DNA of 64,000 nucleotides from Anaeramoeba ignava (Eukaryota > Metamonada > Anaeramoebidae), in the NCBI GenBank assembly GCA_028826165.1, contig JAPDFW010000059.1:1571501-1635500 (forward strand). Reading direction: 5' to 3'. The position numbers and the translations under genes are program-made. Below the pieces are notes generated by a model. The model saw nothing but the letters and a program-made list of their open reading frames with translations. It was not told the DNA's origin and did not search any database. The stretch's first letter is position 1. Every line of letters begins with the position of its first letter. This document shows positions 48,501 through 60,352 of this stretch, one piece after another.

Positions 48501-51500
48501 ATGGTTTGTAAATCTTCTTCTTATTTATTATTATTATTTATTTTGATTTATTCTTCTTTATTAATCAAAATAGAAAAAACAAAAAAAAAAGGAACAAAAA
48601 AAACAAAAACAAAACGAACAAAAAAAACAAAGAAAAATTATTATTACAGATCAAGAAAGAGGAAAAGATTTTCCTTTTGTTGGAAATTCTATTAAAACAA
48701 CTAAATATAATATTCTTACATTTCTCCCAAAAAATTTATTTGAGCAGGTTTGATAGAATTTTTATTCAAAAATTCAAAATCTAAATCTAAATCTAAATCA
48801 AAATCAAAATATAAATCTAAATCAAAAACAAAATCTAAATCTAAATCTAAATCTAAATCAAAATCAAAATATAAATCTAAATCTAAATCTAAATATAAAT
48901 CAAAATCTAAATATAAATATAAATCTAAATCAAAATATAAATCTAAATATAAATCAAAATCTAAATATAAATATAAATATAAATATAAATATAAATCTAA
49001 ATCTAAGTATAAATCAAAATCTAAATATAAATATAAATCTAAATCTAAATCAAAATCTAAATATAAATATAAATATAAATATAAATATAAATATAAATAT
49101 AAATCTAAATATAAATATAAATATAAATATAAATATAAATCAAAATATAAATATAAATATAAATCAAAAATATAAATATAAATATAAATATAAATATAAA
49201 TATAAATATAAATATAAATCTAAATCTAAATATAAATCAAAATCTAAATATAAATCAAAATATAAATATAAATCTAAATCTAAATATAAATCAAAATCTA
49301 AATATAAATCAAAATCAAAATATAAATCAAAATCTAAATCTAAATCTAAATATAAATATAAATATAAATCAAAAATCTAAATCAAAATCAAAATCTAAAT
49401 ATAAATCTAAATATAAATATAAATCTAAATCTAAATATAAATATAAATATAAATATAAATATAAATATAAATATAAATATAAATATAAATCTAAATATAA
49501 ATATAAATCAAAATCAAAATCTAAATCTAAATCTAAATCTAAATCTAAATCTAAATCTAAATCAAAATATAAATCAAAATATAAATCAAAATATAAATCA
49601 AAATATAAATATAAATATAAATATAAATCAAAATCTAAATCTAAATATAAATATAAATATAAATCAAAATATAAATCTAAATATAAATATAAATCTAAAT
49701 CAAAATCAAAATCAAAATCAAAATCTAAATCTAAATATAAATATAAATATAAATCTAAATATAAATCAAAATATAAATCTAAATATAAATCAAAAATATA
49801 AATCTAAATATAAATCAAAATATAAATATAAATATAAATATAAATATAAATATAAATATAAATATAAATATAAATATAAATATAAATATAAATATAAATC
49901 TAAATATAAATATAAATCTAAATATAAATATAAATATAAATATAAATATAAATATAAAAATATAAATATAAATATAAATATAAAAATCAAAATATAAAAT
50001 ATAAATATAAATATAAATATAAATCTAAATAAATCTAAATATAAATATAAATATAAATATAAATATAAATATAAATATAAATATAAATATAAATATAAAT
50101 ATAAATATAAATATAAATATAAATATAAATATAAATATAAATATAAATATAAATATAAATATAAATATAAATATAAATATAAATATAATTATAAATATAA
50201 ATATAAATATCAAAATATAAATCAAAATCTAAATCTAAATATAAATATAAATATAAATATAAATATAAATATAAATCTAAATATAAATATAAATATAAAT
50301 ATAAATATAAATATAAATATAATTATAAATATAAATATAAATATCAAAATATAAATCAAAATCTAAATCTAAATATAAATTCAAAGTTTCGAAGATTAGC
50401 AAACTTCTATTTCTTAATTGTTATAATCCTTGAATATTTTCCTTTTTCTCCATTAAACCCAACAGTGTCTGTATTACCATTGATTTTTGTATTAACCATT
50501 ACAGCTATAAGAGAGGCATATGAAGATATACAACGGAATAAATCAGACAGTAAAATCAACAATTCTCCAACTATTTGTCTTCGAAATGGTTCATTTCAAA
50601 CAATGAAATGGAAGGATTTAAAAGTAGGAGATATTGTTAAGATTACAAATGGTAAATTTTTTCCTGCTGATATTGTTATACTTTCTACAAGTGAACCAAT
50701 GAATATGTGTTATATTGAAACTTGTAATCTTGATGGGTAAATTTTTTTGATTTAAAAAAAACAACTGAAAAGAAAAAATTTTTTTTTATTTTTTGGGTCA
50801 TTTTTTGGATCATCAAAAAAAAAAACAAAACAAAAGTGAAACAAACTTAAAAATTCGTCAAGGTCTTCAAGTAACTAGTTTTCTTAATAATAATGAAAAT
50901 GAATTATCAAATTTTCAAGCAACAATTGATTCAGAACTTCCAAATAACCGATTATATAAATTTAATGGAGCATTAAATTTCAATGAGGAAACACACTCAC
51001 TTTCAAATACTCAAATGTTATTAAGAGGTTGTGCTTTGAAAAATACAAAATGGATTATTGGTGTTGTAATTTTTACTGGATCTGATTCCAAAATTATGAA
51101 GAATTCAACGTAAAATATTTAATAATAAAAATAATAATAATAATATTTAATAATAATATTATTAATATTATTGTTAAAGTGATCCACCCTCAAAAAGAAG
51201 CACAATCGAAAAACAACTGAATATAAGATTAATTTCAATATTTATTTTTCTTGGAATTATTGGACTTGTTGGTGCATTTTTTTCAGGTTATTGGCAACAT
51301 AAATGGGGAGGATCAAAATCATGGTATATGGGAGATGAGGTTAATCACGATAATTTATCACCTGTTTTAATTGGTGTTTATGGATTTTTTTCTTTTATTA
51401 TTGTTTGCAATGTGATGATTCCAATTTCATTATATGTAACAATGGAAATGGTGAAATTAATTCAAACCATTTTTATCAATCATGATATTGATATGTATCA

Positions 51501-54500
51501 TGATGAAACAGATACTCCAGCAAAAGCAAGAACTTCAAATTTATCAGAAGAACTTGGAATAGTAAAAATTCTTTTTGAAAAAGAATTTGATTTGAAAATG
51601 AATTTTTTATTCATAAAAAATAAAAAAAAAAGATTGAATATATTTTTAGTGATAAAACAGGAACACTAACATGTAATATAATGGAATTTATGAAATGTAC
51701 TATTGGAGGAATAAAATATGGAAATGGAGTCACCGAAGTTGCAATTGCAGCTGCAAAAAGAGAAGGAAGAATTCTTGAAAACAATAGAAAAAAAAATGTA
51801 GATTATATTTATTCACAATTTCCAGAAATAATAATAATAATAATAATAATCTTGTTAATATTTCTTTGATATTACTATTATTATTAGGAACCAGCATTTA
51901 ATGATGATAATTTATTAAACAATCTTCATCAAAAAACTCAATCTTCTCAAATGATTCATGAATTTTTAACAATGCTATCTGTTTGTCATACAGTTATACC
52001 AGAGAAAAATCAGGAAAATGAATCAGAAATTATTTATCAAGCTTCTTCTCCAGGTTCAATAATTTATTCTTCCAATTTTAGTTGTTATTTTTTTATGTTT
52101 ATTGATTTATTTTTTTTTTCTATCAAAAAAATATTTTGGAAATGAAATTAATAATTAAGATGAAGGAGCATTTGTTCAAGCAGCGAGATTACTTGGATAT
52201 CGATTTCATGTTTGCAAAAATTTTTGAGAAGAAAGAAAGAAAAAAATCAAAATATTAAAAATATAAATATAAATATAAAATATAAATAGAAAAGAACACC
52301 AAATTCTATAACAGTAGAAATTGAAGGAAAAGATGAAACATTTGAAATTCTTAATGTTCTTGAATTCAATTCTACTCGCAAAAGAATGTCTATAATTGTA
52401 AGAACTGAAGATGGAACAATTAAACTATATACAAAAGGTTCGGATTCAATGATTATGGAACGTCTTTCTCAAGAATCTCAAGATGTAGATGTCACAAATA
52501 ATCATCTTGAAGAATTTGCAAAAGATGGTCTTCGTACATTGTGTTTTGCAATGAGAGTGATACCTGAAGATGAATATCAAAAGTGGAACAAAAATTTTCA
52601 CAAAGCAAATATTGCTATTGAAAATCGACAAGAAAAATTAGATGAATCTGCCGAAGAAATTGAGAATAATTTACAGCTTATTGGGGCTTCTGCAATTGAA
52701 GACAAATTACAAGAAGGAGTTCCTGATGCGATTGAAGAACTTTCTAAAGCAGGAATCAAAATATGGGTTCTCACTGGTGACAAAAGAGAAACAGCAATAA
52801 ATATTGGGTTTGCATGTTCTTTATTAACCCAAAACATGACAATCATTACAATATCAGGAAATGATTTGCAATCAACAAAAAACGCTTTAGAAAGTGCAAT
52901 TAAAGAAAATTCCAATTTGGATGATAACGATGATATAATGAAGAAAAATAGAAATCTTGGACTTGTTATTGATGGTGCAACTTTAGAATATGCTCTTAAT
53001 GGAGATGCTAAGTTCAGTTTATTGCAACTTGCTCAAATGTGTAGTGCTGTTATTTGTTGTCGTGTTTCTCCTCTTCAAAAGGCTTTGATTGTTAAACTTG
53101 TGAAAGATAATTTGGATGTTATTTCACTTGCTATTGGTGATGGTGCTAATGATGTTAGCATGATTCAATGTAATTTTTAATTTAATTTTTAATTTAAATT
53201 TTAATTTAAATTTTAATTTTAATTTAATTTTTGATTTATTTTAATTTAATTTTTGATTTATTTTTAGCTGCCCATATTGGAATAGGAATTTCTGGACAAG
53301 AAGGAATGCAAGCTGTTCTTTCAAGTGATTATTCTATTGCACAATTTAGGTTTCTTAAAAAGTATAATTTAATTTTAAATTTATTTTTATCCGATTTTCA
53401 AATTTAATTTCAAATTTAATTTTATCCAATTTTCAAATTTATTCAAATTTAATTAAATTTATTTAAATTTATTTATTCAAATTTAATTAAATTTATTTAA
53501 ATTTATTTAAATTTATTTATTCAAATTTAATTAAATTTATTTAAATTTATTTATTCAAATTTAATTAAATTTATTTTTATCCGATTTTCAAATTTATTTA
53601 AATTTAATTTAAATTTATTTAAATTTATTTAAATTTATTTTTATCCGATTTTCAAATTTATTCAAATTTATTTCAAATTTATTCAAATTTAATCAAATTT
53701 ATTTATTCAAATTTATTTTTATCCGATTTTCAAATTTAATTTTAAATTTATTCAAATTTATTTAAATTTATTTCAAATTTAATTTTAAATTTATTTAAAT
53801 TTAATTTTCATCTTAAAAAATTAGACTAATCCTTGTTCATGGAAGATATTCTTATCGTAGAATCACAAAATTAATCGTATACTCATTCTACAAAAATATG
53901 GCATTTAGTATTATGCAAGTTTATTTTGCAATTTTTGCAGCTTGGTCAGCTCAAACACTTTTTGATTCATTTCTAATTTCCATTTTCAATGTAGTTTTTT
54001 CATCTCTTCCAATCGTTGTGATATCAGTTTTAGACCAAGACGTATCACAAGATGCAGAGCTCAGATACCCACAACTTTATTCTGATAGAAGCCGCAATTT
54101 TTTATTTAGCTTCACACGCTTCTGGGTTTGGCTCTTCCAAGGCATTTATCAAGGTGCAATCATGTTTTTTATTCCCTATTTTATTTGGAAATTTGAACCT
54201 TTATCTTCAAACGGTCAAGTTTTGGGAATGTGGGGAATGTCCACAACAATTTATACTTCTTTGATCATCACAATCAACTTGAAAATTGCGTTAGAAACTA
54301 CTTTTTGGACTTGGATGCATCATCTTACAATATGGGGAAGTATTGTTGTTTGGTTTCTTTTTGCCGTTATTTACAACGCAAATTTGAAAATATCCTCAAA
54401 AATGTTTCATGTTGTTTTCCAAACTTTAAAATTACCCAATATTTGGTTGCAAATATTGTTTGTGGTCGTGTTATCTTTGTTTCCTGATTTTGTTTATAAG

Positions 54501-54830
54501 TACCTTTCAAGATATTATCGTCCTCATTATTGGCAGATTATTCAAGAGCAAGAGAAAATCAAGCCCAAAAAATCAATAAATACTGTTAATAGCTTTAATA
54601 TGCAAGAACCCTTTTTGGTTGATTCTGCTGAAGAACTTGATAAATTGTTGATCACAGAAAAAATGAATTTGAATGAAATGAATTATATTGTTGATGGAAA
54701 ATCGGAAAAATTTACTGGATTCGCCTTCTCAACTCCTCATAATTCCTCATTTGGCATTGTTGACAAAAATCTTACATTAACTTTTTATGATGAAGATGGG
54801 GAAAATCAAATTTCGGAAAAAGAGCTATAA
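48501..54830 (+). CDS. P4-ATPase (phospholipid flippase), eleven exons
   Basis: The enzyme flips aminophospholipids across membranes using ATP. Exons are 48501-48507, 48650-48747, 50387-50736, 50837-51109, 51180-51561, 51633-51797, 51888-52053, 52160-52209, 52290-53169, 53268-53361 and 53825-54830, for 1156 residues with consistent phases. Motifs are [20 protein letters not shown] joined to [10 protein letters not shown] across intron 2, DGET split across intron 3, PISLYV of the P4 gate, the phosphorylation site [10 protein letters not shown] (split EELGI | IEYIF), [15 protein letters not shown] split across intron 7, [10 protein letters not shown] and [11 protein letters not shown]. About ten membrane helices are expected; the last six lie in exons 10-11. 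The first coding exon is only 7 nt. The exon 6 donor (GTAGAT at 51798) is the least certain boundary. A CDC50-type partner is normally needed; none is seen here. Confidence 0.93.
48748..50386 (+). repeat. 1.6-kb satellite intron 2 of the P4-ATPase gene
   Basis: The donor is GTTTGA and the acceptor CAAAG. The body is a mosaic of AAATATAAATC, AAATCTAAATC and AAATCAAAAT hexamers, with long pure ATAAAT runs around 49800-50200. Only one internal AG/GT is noticed (TAAGTA near 49003). Confidence 0.9.
53362..53824 (+). repeat. Satellite intron 10 of the P4-ATPase gene
   Basis: A 463-bp intron, GTATAA to ATTAG, of AAATTTATTTAAATTTAATT units with four TTATCCGATTTTCAAATTT blocks. Intron 9 (53170-53267) has similar TTTAATTTAAATTT content. 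Confidence 0.85.
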
Positions 54831-54879
54831 TGATCCAAAAAGAAAATCCATTTAATTCTTTTCTTTTTATTTTTTTTCT

Positions 54880-54973
54880 TTTTATTTTTTTTGGATTTTT
54901 TCATAAATTTAATCAAAAATAATATTTTCATTTTTTTCATTTTTCATTTTTGATTTAAATTCATTTTGTTAAT
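54880..54973 (+). promoter_or_regulatory. T-rich promoter of the WDR92 gene
   Basis: TTTTCATTTTTTTCATTTTT and TCATTTTTGATTT lie 20-50 nt before the ATG at 54974, within the short gap after the flippase stop. Confidence 0.42.
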
Positions 54974-56086
54974 ATGCAAAATCAAGAAAATAATTTGCAA
55001 ATACAAATACATTCCAAAATAAACAATCCTTTTATTACATATGATTTAAAATGGGTTCCTTCAAGCACAAGATTTTTGAGTATTGGAGGAACAGGAGAAA
55101 ACCAAGGGATCATAACAGTATATTCATTAGAAAGAAACCAACGAATTTCTATTCAGAAAAAAATTGAGGGAGAATACAATTTTAAATGCGGAACATTTGG
55201 AGCTAGTGATAAAATTGACAGAAATATTTCCGTTGGAGATTTTCAAGGAGATTTGAAAATATTTGATTTGGAATATTCTGAAGAACCACTATTTAAATCA
55301 TCTCATCTTTCAATGATAAATTCAATCGATGGAATTTTGTACAATAATTCTCCTTTTATTGCTGCCTCTTTACAAAACGGAAATATTGTTTGTTTAGATC
55401 CTCGTCAACAAAAAACAATTATGGAATTTCATGATAATTTAAATATCGATGCTTGGTGTGTTAAAATTAATGACCAAAACAACCCTGTTATTTTAACTGG
55501 ATATGAAAACGGCGATTTTCTTGCCGTTGATATCAGAAAACCAACTAAATCAAACAATCTTAAATTCAATTTAAATCATCCAATTTGTTCAATTGATGTT
55601 AAAAATAAAAATCACATCTTAAACATCGCTTGTTCTTGTACTGAGAATTCAATGATCTTCTTTGATTTGGATTTGCAAAAAGATTTCGAAGAAAAAACAA
55701 AAAATCCACTAAATTATCAAAAGCTTGATTTTAATAAATATTTTAATGAAAAAAATGATGAGAAAAATTCCGAAAAAAAAAATGTCAAAAATTTCGAAGA
55801 AAAAAATTCGGAAATTGATTCAGAAAACTCAGTCACTTTGTGGTCAACTTCGTTTTCTCCTTTCAATCCCAATTTATTAGGTATTAGTAACGGAATTGGT
55901 GATTTTTTTTTAATGGAACATAGAAATTCAAAAGTGGATTTAGTTTCTTCACTTAAAGTTCCAGGAAAAGCAATTAATTGTTTTGATTGGAGTTTTGATA
56001 AAGCTGGTTTATTTGCTTTTAGTTGTTTTGATGAGAATTTATATGTTGGAATTTGTGGTCCGGAAGATTTTCTTTTAAATTTCTAG
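54974..56086 (+). CDS. DNAAF10: WDR92/DNAAF10 (Monad)-like WD40 protein
   Basis: An intact intronless gene of 370 residues, close to the usual length (about 357). It has the family's characteristic start (YDLKWVPSSTRFLSIGG), KCGTFGASDKIDRNISVGDF, GDLKIFDLEYSEEPLF, INSIDGI, CLDPRQQ, LTGYENGDFLAVDIRKP and FDWSFDKAGLFAFSCFDENL. WDR92 is a seven-bladed propeller that works with prefoldin/R2TP-type chaperones and is required for axonemal dynein assembly in ciliated cells. An acidic/lysine insertion (about residues 245-280) lies between late blades. Cytosolic. Its presence hints at a flagellated stage, but a general R2TP role is possible. Confidence 0.85.
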   Translation: MQNQENNLQIQIHSKINNPFITYDLKWVPSSTRFLSIGGTGENQGIITVYSLERNQRISIQKKIEGEYNFKCGTFGASDKIDRNISVGDFQGDLKIFDLEYSEEPLFKSSHLSMINSIDGILYNNSPFIAASLQNGNIVCLDPRQQKTIMEFHDNLNIDAWCVKINDQNNPVILTGYENGDFLAVDIRKPTKSNNLKFNLNHPICSIDVKNKNHILNIACSCTENSMIFFDLDLQKDFEEKTKNPLNYQKLDFNKYFNEKNDEKNSEKKNVKNFEEKNSEIDSENSVTLWSTSFSPFNPNLLGISNGIGDFFLMEHRNSKVDLVSSLKVPGKAINCFDWSFDKAGLFAFSCFDENLYVGICGPEDFLLNF

Positions 56087-56099
56087 ATCAAAAAAATAA

Positions 56100-56288
56100 A
56101 GAATTTTTTTTTCATTTTTCATTTTTCATTTTTCATTTTTTTTCTTTCTTCTTCTTCTTTTCAAAAAACAACAAAACAAAACAAAACAAAACAAAACAAA
56201 ACAAAACAAAATAAAACAAAACAAAATAAAACAAAACAAAATAAAACAAAACAAAATAAAACAAAACAAAATAAAACAAAACAAAATA
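56100..56288 (+). promoter_or_regulatory. Promoter and leader of CARMIL
   Basis: Four ATTTTTC units are followed by a C/T-rich stretch, then an ACAAA/ATAAA pentamer tandem (AAAACAAAACAAAAT) of about 120 bp that ends at the ATG at 56289. The pentamer array is probably 5' UTR. Confidence 0.45.
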
Positions 56289-59200
56289 ATGTCAATTCAA
56301 GAGTTTAAATCTTTTATTCCTGAAGATAATTCTCTTGTTAATAATTTTATTGAAAATTTAAATGAAAAAATTTCTTTTTCAACTTGGGTTAGAAAACAAA
56401 AATCAAAAAAGAAATTTGAGGATCGAATACTTGTTATTACAAATTATCGTTTAATAACAATTGGGAAGAGAAAAGCACATTTTAAATATCAAGTAATATA
56501 AAATTCATTTCAAAATTAATTTCAAAATTAATTTCAAAATTAAAATTAAAATTAAAATTCATTTCAAAATTAAAATTAAAATCAAAATTAAAATTAAAAT
56601 TAAAATTAAAATTAAAATTAAAATTCATTTCAAAATTAATTTCAAAATTAAAATTCATTTCAAAATTAAAATTAAAATTAAAATTAAAATTAAAATTAAA
56701 ATTCATTTCAAAATTAAAATTAAAATTAAAATTAAAATTCATTTCAAAATTAATTTCAAAATTAAAATTAAAATTAAAATTCATTTCAAAATTAAAATTA
56801 AAATTAAAATTAAAATTAAAATTCATTTCAAAATTAAAATTAATTTCAAAATTATAATTATAATTAAAATTCATTTCAAAATTAAAATTAAAATTAAAAT
56901 TAAAATTCATTTCAAAATTAATTTCAAAATTCATTTTTAAAAATTAAAATTCAAATTAAAATAAAAAATTAAAATTAAAATTAAAATTAAAATTAAAATT
57001 AAAATTAAAATTAAAATTAAAATCAAAATCAAAATTAAAATTAAAATTAAAATTAAAATTCATTTCAAAATTAAAATTAAAATTAAAATTAAAATTAAAA
57101 TTAAAATTAAAATTAAAATTAAAATTAAAATTAAAATTAAAATTAAAATTAAAATTAAAATTAAAATTAAAATTAATCTAATTTTTAGATTTGTCGAAAT
57201 ATCCATTTCTTTTCTTTAAAAGAAATTAATGTTTTAGAAGAAAAAAAAGTAAAAAATTAAATTAAATTCATTTAAAAAAAAAATTTTATTGTTATTTTTA
57301 TTATTACTTTTAAATTTTCTTTCATTTTTTAGATTCAATTCATTTTTGAAAAGTTTATTCTTCTTTGTTTTTCTGATAAAATTCCACAAATTCTTCAAAC
57401 AATTTTTTTAAATTTTTCAAAATTTGGAACTCAATTATCAAAAAATAGAACATTTAAATTTACAACAAAAATACCTGAAATGTAAATTAAATTAAATTAA
57501 ATTAAATTAAATTAAATTCAAATTAAATTAAATTAAATTAAATTCAAATTAAAATTAAATTAAATTAAATTCAAATTAAAAAATTTTTTGTTTTTTCTTA
57601 TTCTTTTTTTAGATCTGCTTGTTTTAATCCTGGTTTGATTATTTCTTTTAAAAAATTTCTTTTAAAAAATTTCAAATTAAAAAATTCAATTTAAAAATTC
57701 AATTTAAAAAAATTCAATTAAAAAAATAAAATAAAAGAACCTTTTGTTGCTTCCGGTTTTGTTAATTTATATAGATCTTGGTGTAATTATTATCAAGTTT
57801 CTCCAAATGAAGAATTTATCAAATATATTTTAAATGAAATTCTTAATCATGAACTTGAATCACAAAGAACTATTTTCAATTTATCAAATTTCCAAGGAGT
57901 AAATGATTTGATTCAAGACACAAAAATGCTTAGTTCTTTAATCAAAACTTTAAAATACAATAAATATTTTGAAGGATTTATTGTTGATAATATTCTGAAA
58001 AAAGATACACTTAAATCATTTACTTCAATTTTTAAAACAAATTCAAAAATTAGCAAAGTAATAATTTCTGGTGCTCAAAATGATATTGGATTTGCTGAAT
58101 TAGGAAAAGCTCTTGCGAATAACCCCAGCATAAATATCAACTATTTAGATCTTTCTCTTAATAATTTCCCAGAAAGTGCTATGAGTTCTGGTTTTTATGA
58201 TGGAATTTCTCAAATGAAAAGTTCATTAACCCATTTGGATTTATCTTTTTGTCAAATGAACTCATCATCAATATCCAAATTATTTTCAGCCTTATCAGCA
58301 AATCCAAGACATAAAATCATAACTTATCTTAATTTATCTCATAATAACTTTGGTGAATCTGGATCTTCTGCTTTTGCAAATTGGTTGAAAAATACACATC
58401 AATTATATCAAAATGAAAATTCAAATGAAAATATTTCTTCAAAACATAAATTTTTGGAGTATTTGAATTTATCAAATTGTTCTTTGAAATGGAACATTGT
58501 TTCTCAAGCAATTGCAGATTATTTATCCACAGATCATCTTCTTTTTCTGGATTTATCTCAAAATCGTATTCAAAAAAACTCATTATCTTCAATTTTAAAT
58601 ATGATTAAAAAATTAACTACTATCAAGTTTCTTAATTTATCCAAATTAAATCTGATAAGAAATTCAGCAGCACAAGTTTTAAGTGCAATTTTATCCAATT
58701 CAAATCTTTCAGGAATTTGTCTTAATTTAAGTGGAAATCGATTAGGATCAACAGGAGCAGAATCAATTTCCAAAATTTTTGAATCAAGTAAAGAATCAAA
58801 TTCACTTGAGGAGTTAGTAATTGATGATTGTTTTTTGAAACCATTTGGATTAGCAATTTTAGTTCGTTCAGATCAAAAGATATTAGGGAATCAAAAAAGA
58901 AAAGTAACACAACCAAGATTAAAAGGAGTTATTGAAGAAGAAAATTCAAACAATCAAAAAATCAAGAAAATCAAGAAAATCAAGAAAATCAAGAAAATAA
59001 AGAAAATAAAGAAAAAGAACCAACAAAACCTGTTGAAATTAATCAAAATTCAAATGAAAATCAAAATGATGATGATTATGAAAATGATTATGAAAATGAT
59101 GATGAAAATGATGATGATATGGAAACTGAATTTGAAAATGAAATGGATATCGAAATTGATAACTCAAAATTTTCTCCTTATTCACTTAGTTCATTAGCAT

Positions 59201-60143
59201 TCCAACAAAATGATGAATATATTCAACCAGAAATTGATACCAAAGATTTAGTATTCAATCAATCTTTAAAAAGAATATCAATTTCTCGATCATTTTTACC
59301 TGTTACTAAAAAAAAGGAAAAACACATGATTGAATATTCATTTTCAAAATTGTTTCTTCAAAATGGATTGGAATGCTTGAGAATTCGAGGCAGTTTAAAT
59401 CAATCATTTCCCTCTCAAATTCAAATTTTTGGATCAATTGAAAAAACTCGACTCAAAAAATTAGACATTTCACAAAATAAACTTGGAGAAATACTTTTAA
59501 AACAATTATCTCAAAAAATATCAAATGTAAATTGCAAAATACAAATTTTAAAAGTGGATAATAATGATAATACTATTATGAGCTTGCAAGAATTTGTTTA
59601 TGCATTACAAAATAATCCAAATTTCTATTATTTAGATTGGCCAAAAGAAGATGTCAAAAAATTTCTTCAAGGAAAAAAGAAAAAAGTTAAAAGAGCAAAA
59701 GAACATATTCAAAAACTTCGTAAAACTATTAAAAATTACAGGAAAAATGAGAACACTTATTCTCATTATAGAAAACGCTTTTCAAGATTATTTAATCCAG
59801 AAAATTTATCTCCAAAAGAAACTGATGATGGACCTGAATTCTTTTTTGAGGATTGTTTTGATATTACTTCTCCTGATTCTTTCCATTATATTCAATCTTT
59901 AGAATATTATAAGTTTAAAAAATTATGTCAATTCAACATAAGTATTTATATTTATATTTATATTTTTATTTTTATTTTTAAATCAAAATATTTTAATTTA
60001 TATTTATATTTTTAAAAAACAAAACAAAACAAAACAAAATAGTTGCTTCTTTTTTGGGAAATGAACTTGAATTTTGTAATAATTCTATTTTTGATGATGA
60101 TTTATCTGATCCTCATTTTACTGAATCTTCAGATTTAGATTAA
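56289..60143 (+). CDS. CARMIL: CARMIL (capping protein/Arp2/3/myosin-I linker), six exons, one frame break
   Basis: Exons are 56289-56492, 57189-57248, 57333-57481, 57613-57632 (20 nt), 57738-59941 and 60043-60143, giving about 912 residues once one base is restored. The N-terminus is the CARMIL pleckstrin-like domain (KFEDRILVITNYRLITIGKR, ICRNIHFFSLKEINVL). The junction ISACFNP | EPFVASGFVNLYRSWCNYY confirms exons 4-5. Leucine-rich repeats follow (YLDLSLNNFPESAM, YLNLSHNNFGESGSSAF, LFLDLSQNRIQKNSL). An acidic Gln/Glu/Asn insertion interrupts the repeats; in it the A6 run at 58956-58961 lacks one A, so the frame changes there, and LRR coding continues downstream. A basic helical segment (LQGKKKKVKRAKEHIQK) and an acidic tail end the protein. 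CARMIL binds capping protein and regulates actin at membranes; I see no clear CPI motif. Confidence 0.87.
56493..57188 (+). repeat. Satellite intron 1 of CARMIL
   Basis: A 696-bp intron, GTAATA to TTTTAG, of AAAATTAAAATT and TTCATTTCAAAATTAA units with a pure AAAATT run near the 3' end. Confidence 0.9.
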
Positions 60144-60352
60144 TTCAAAATTAATTTTTATTTAATTTCAATATTTTTTTTTCCTTTTTCTTTAATTTGA
60201 TTTGATTTAATTTGCTTTTTTTTTGGAAAATGAATTCAATTTGAATATTTTTTTAAATTTTAAAATTTTAAAAAAAAAGAATTTAAAATTGTTTATTGAA
60301 TTGAATTGAATTGAATTGAATTGAATTGAAATAATTTCTTTTCTTTTGTTTT

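Noticed and set aside
48501-48695. A 64-residue protein starting [13 protein letters not shown]
   Set aside because: The region is better explained as a 7-nt first exon plus intron 1 of the P4-ATPase, since splicing gives a conserved N-terminus ending in NLFEQ.
51798-51887. Retaining [11 protein letters not shown] as coding in the P4-ATPase
   Set aside because: No GT donor fits the frame after that stretch. The GTAGAT donor at 51798 keeps phase 0, although the longer reading cannot be fully excluded.
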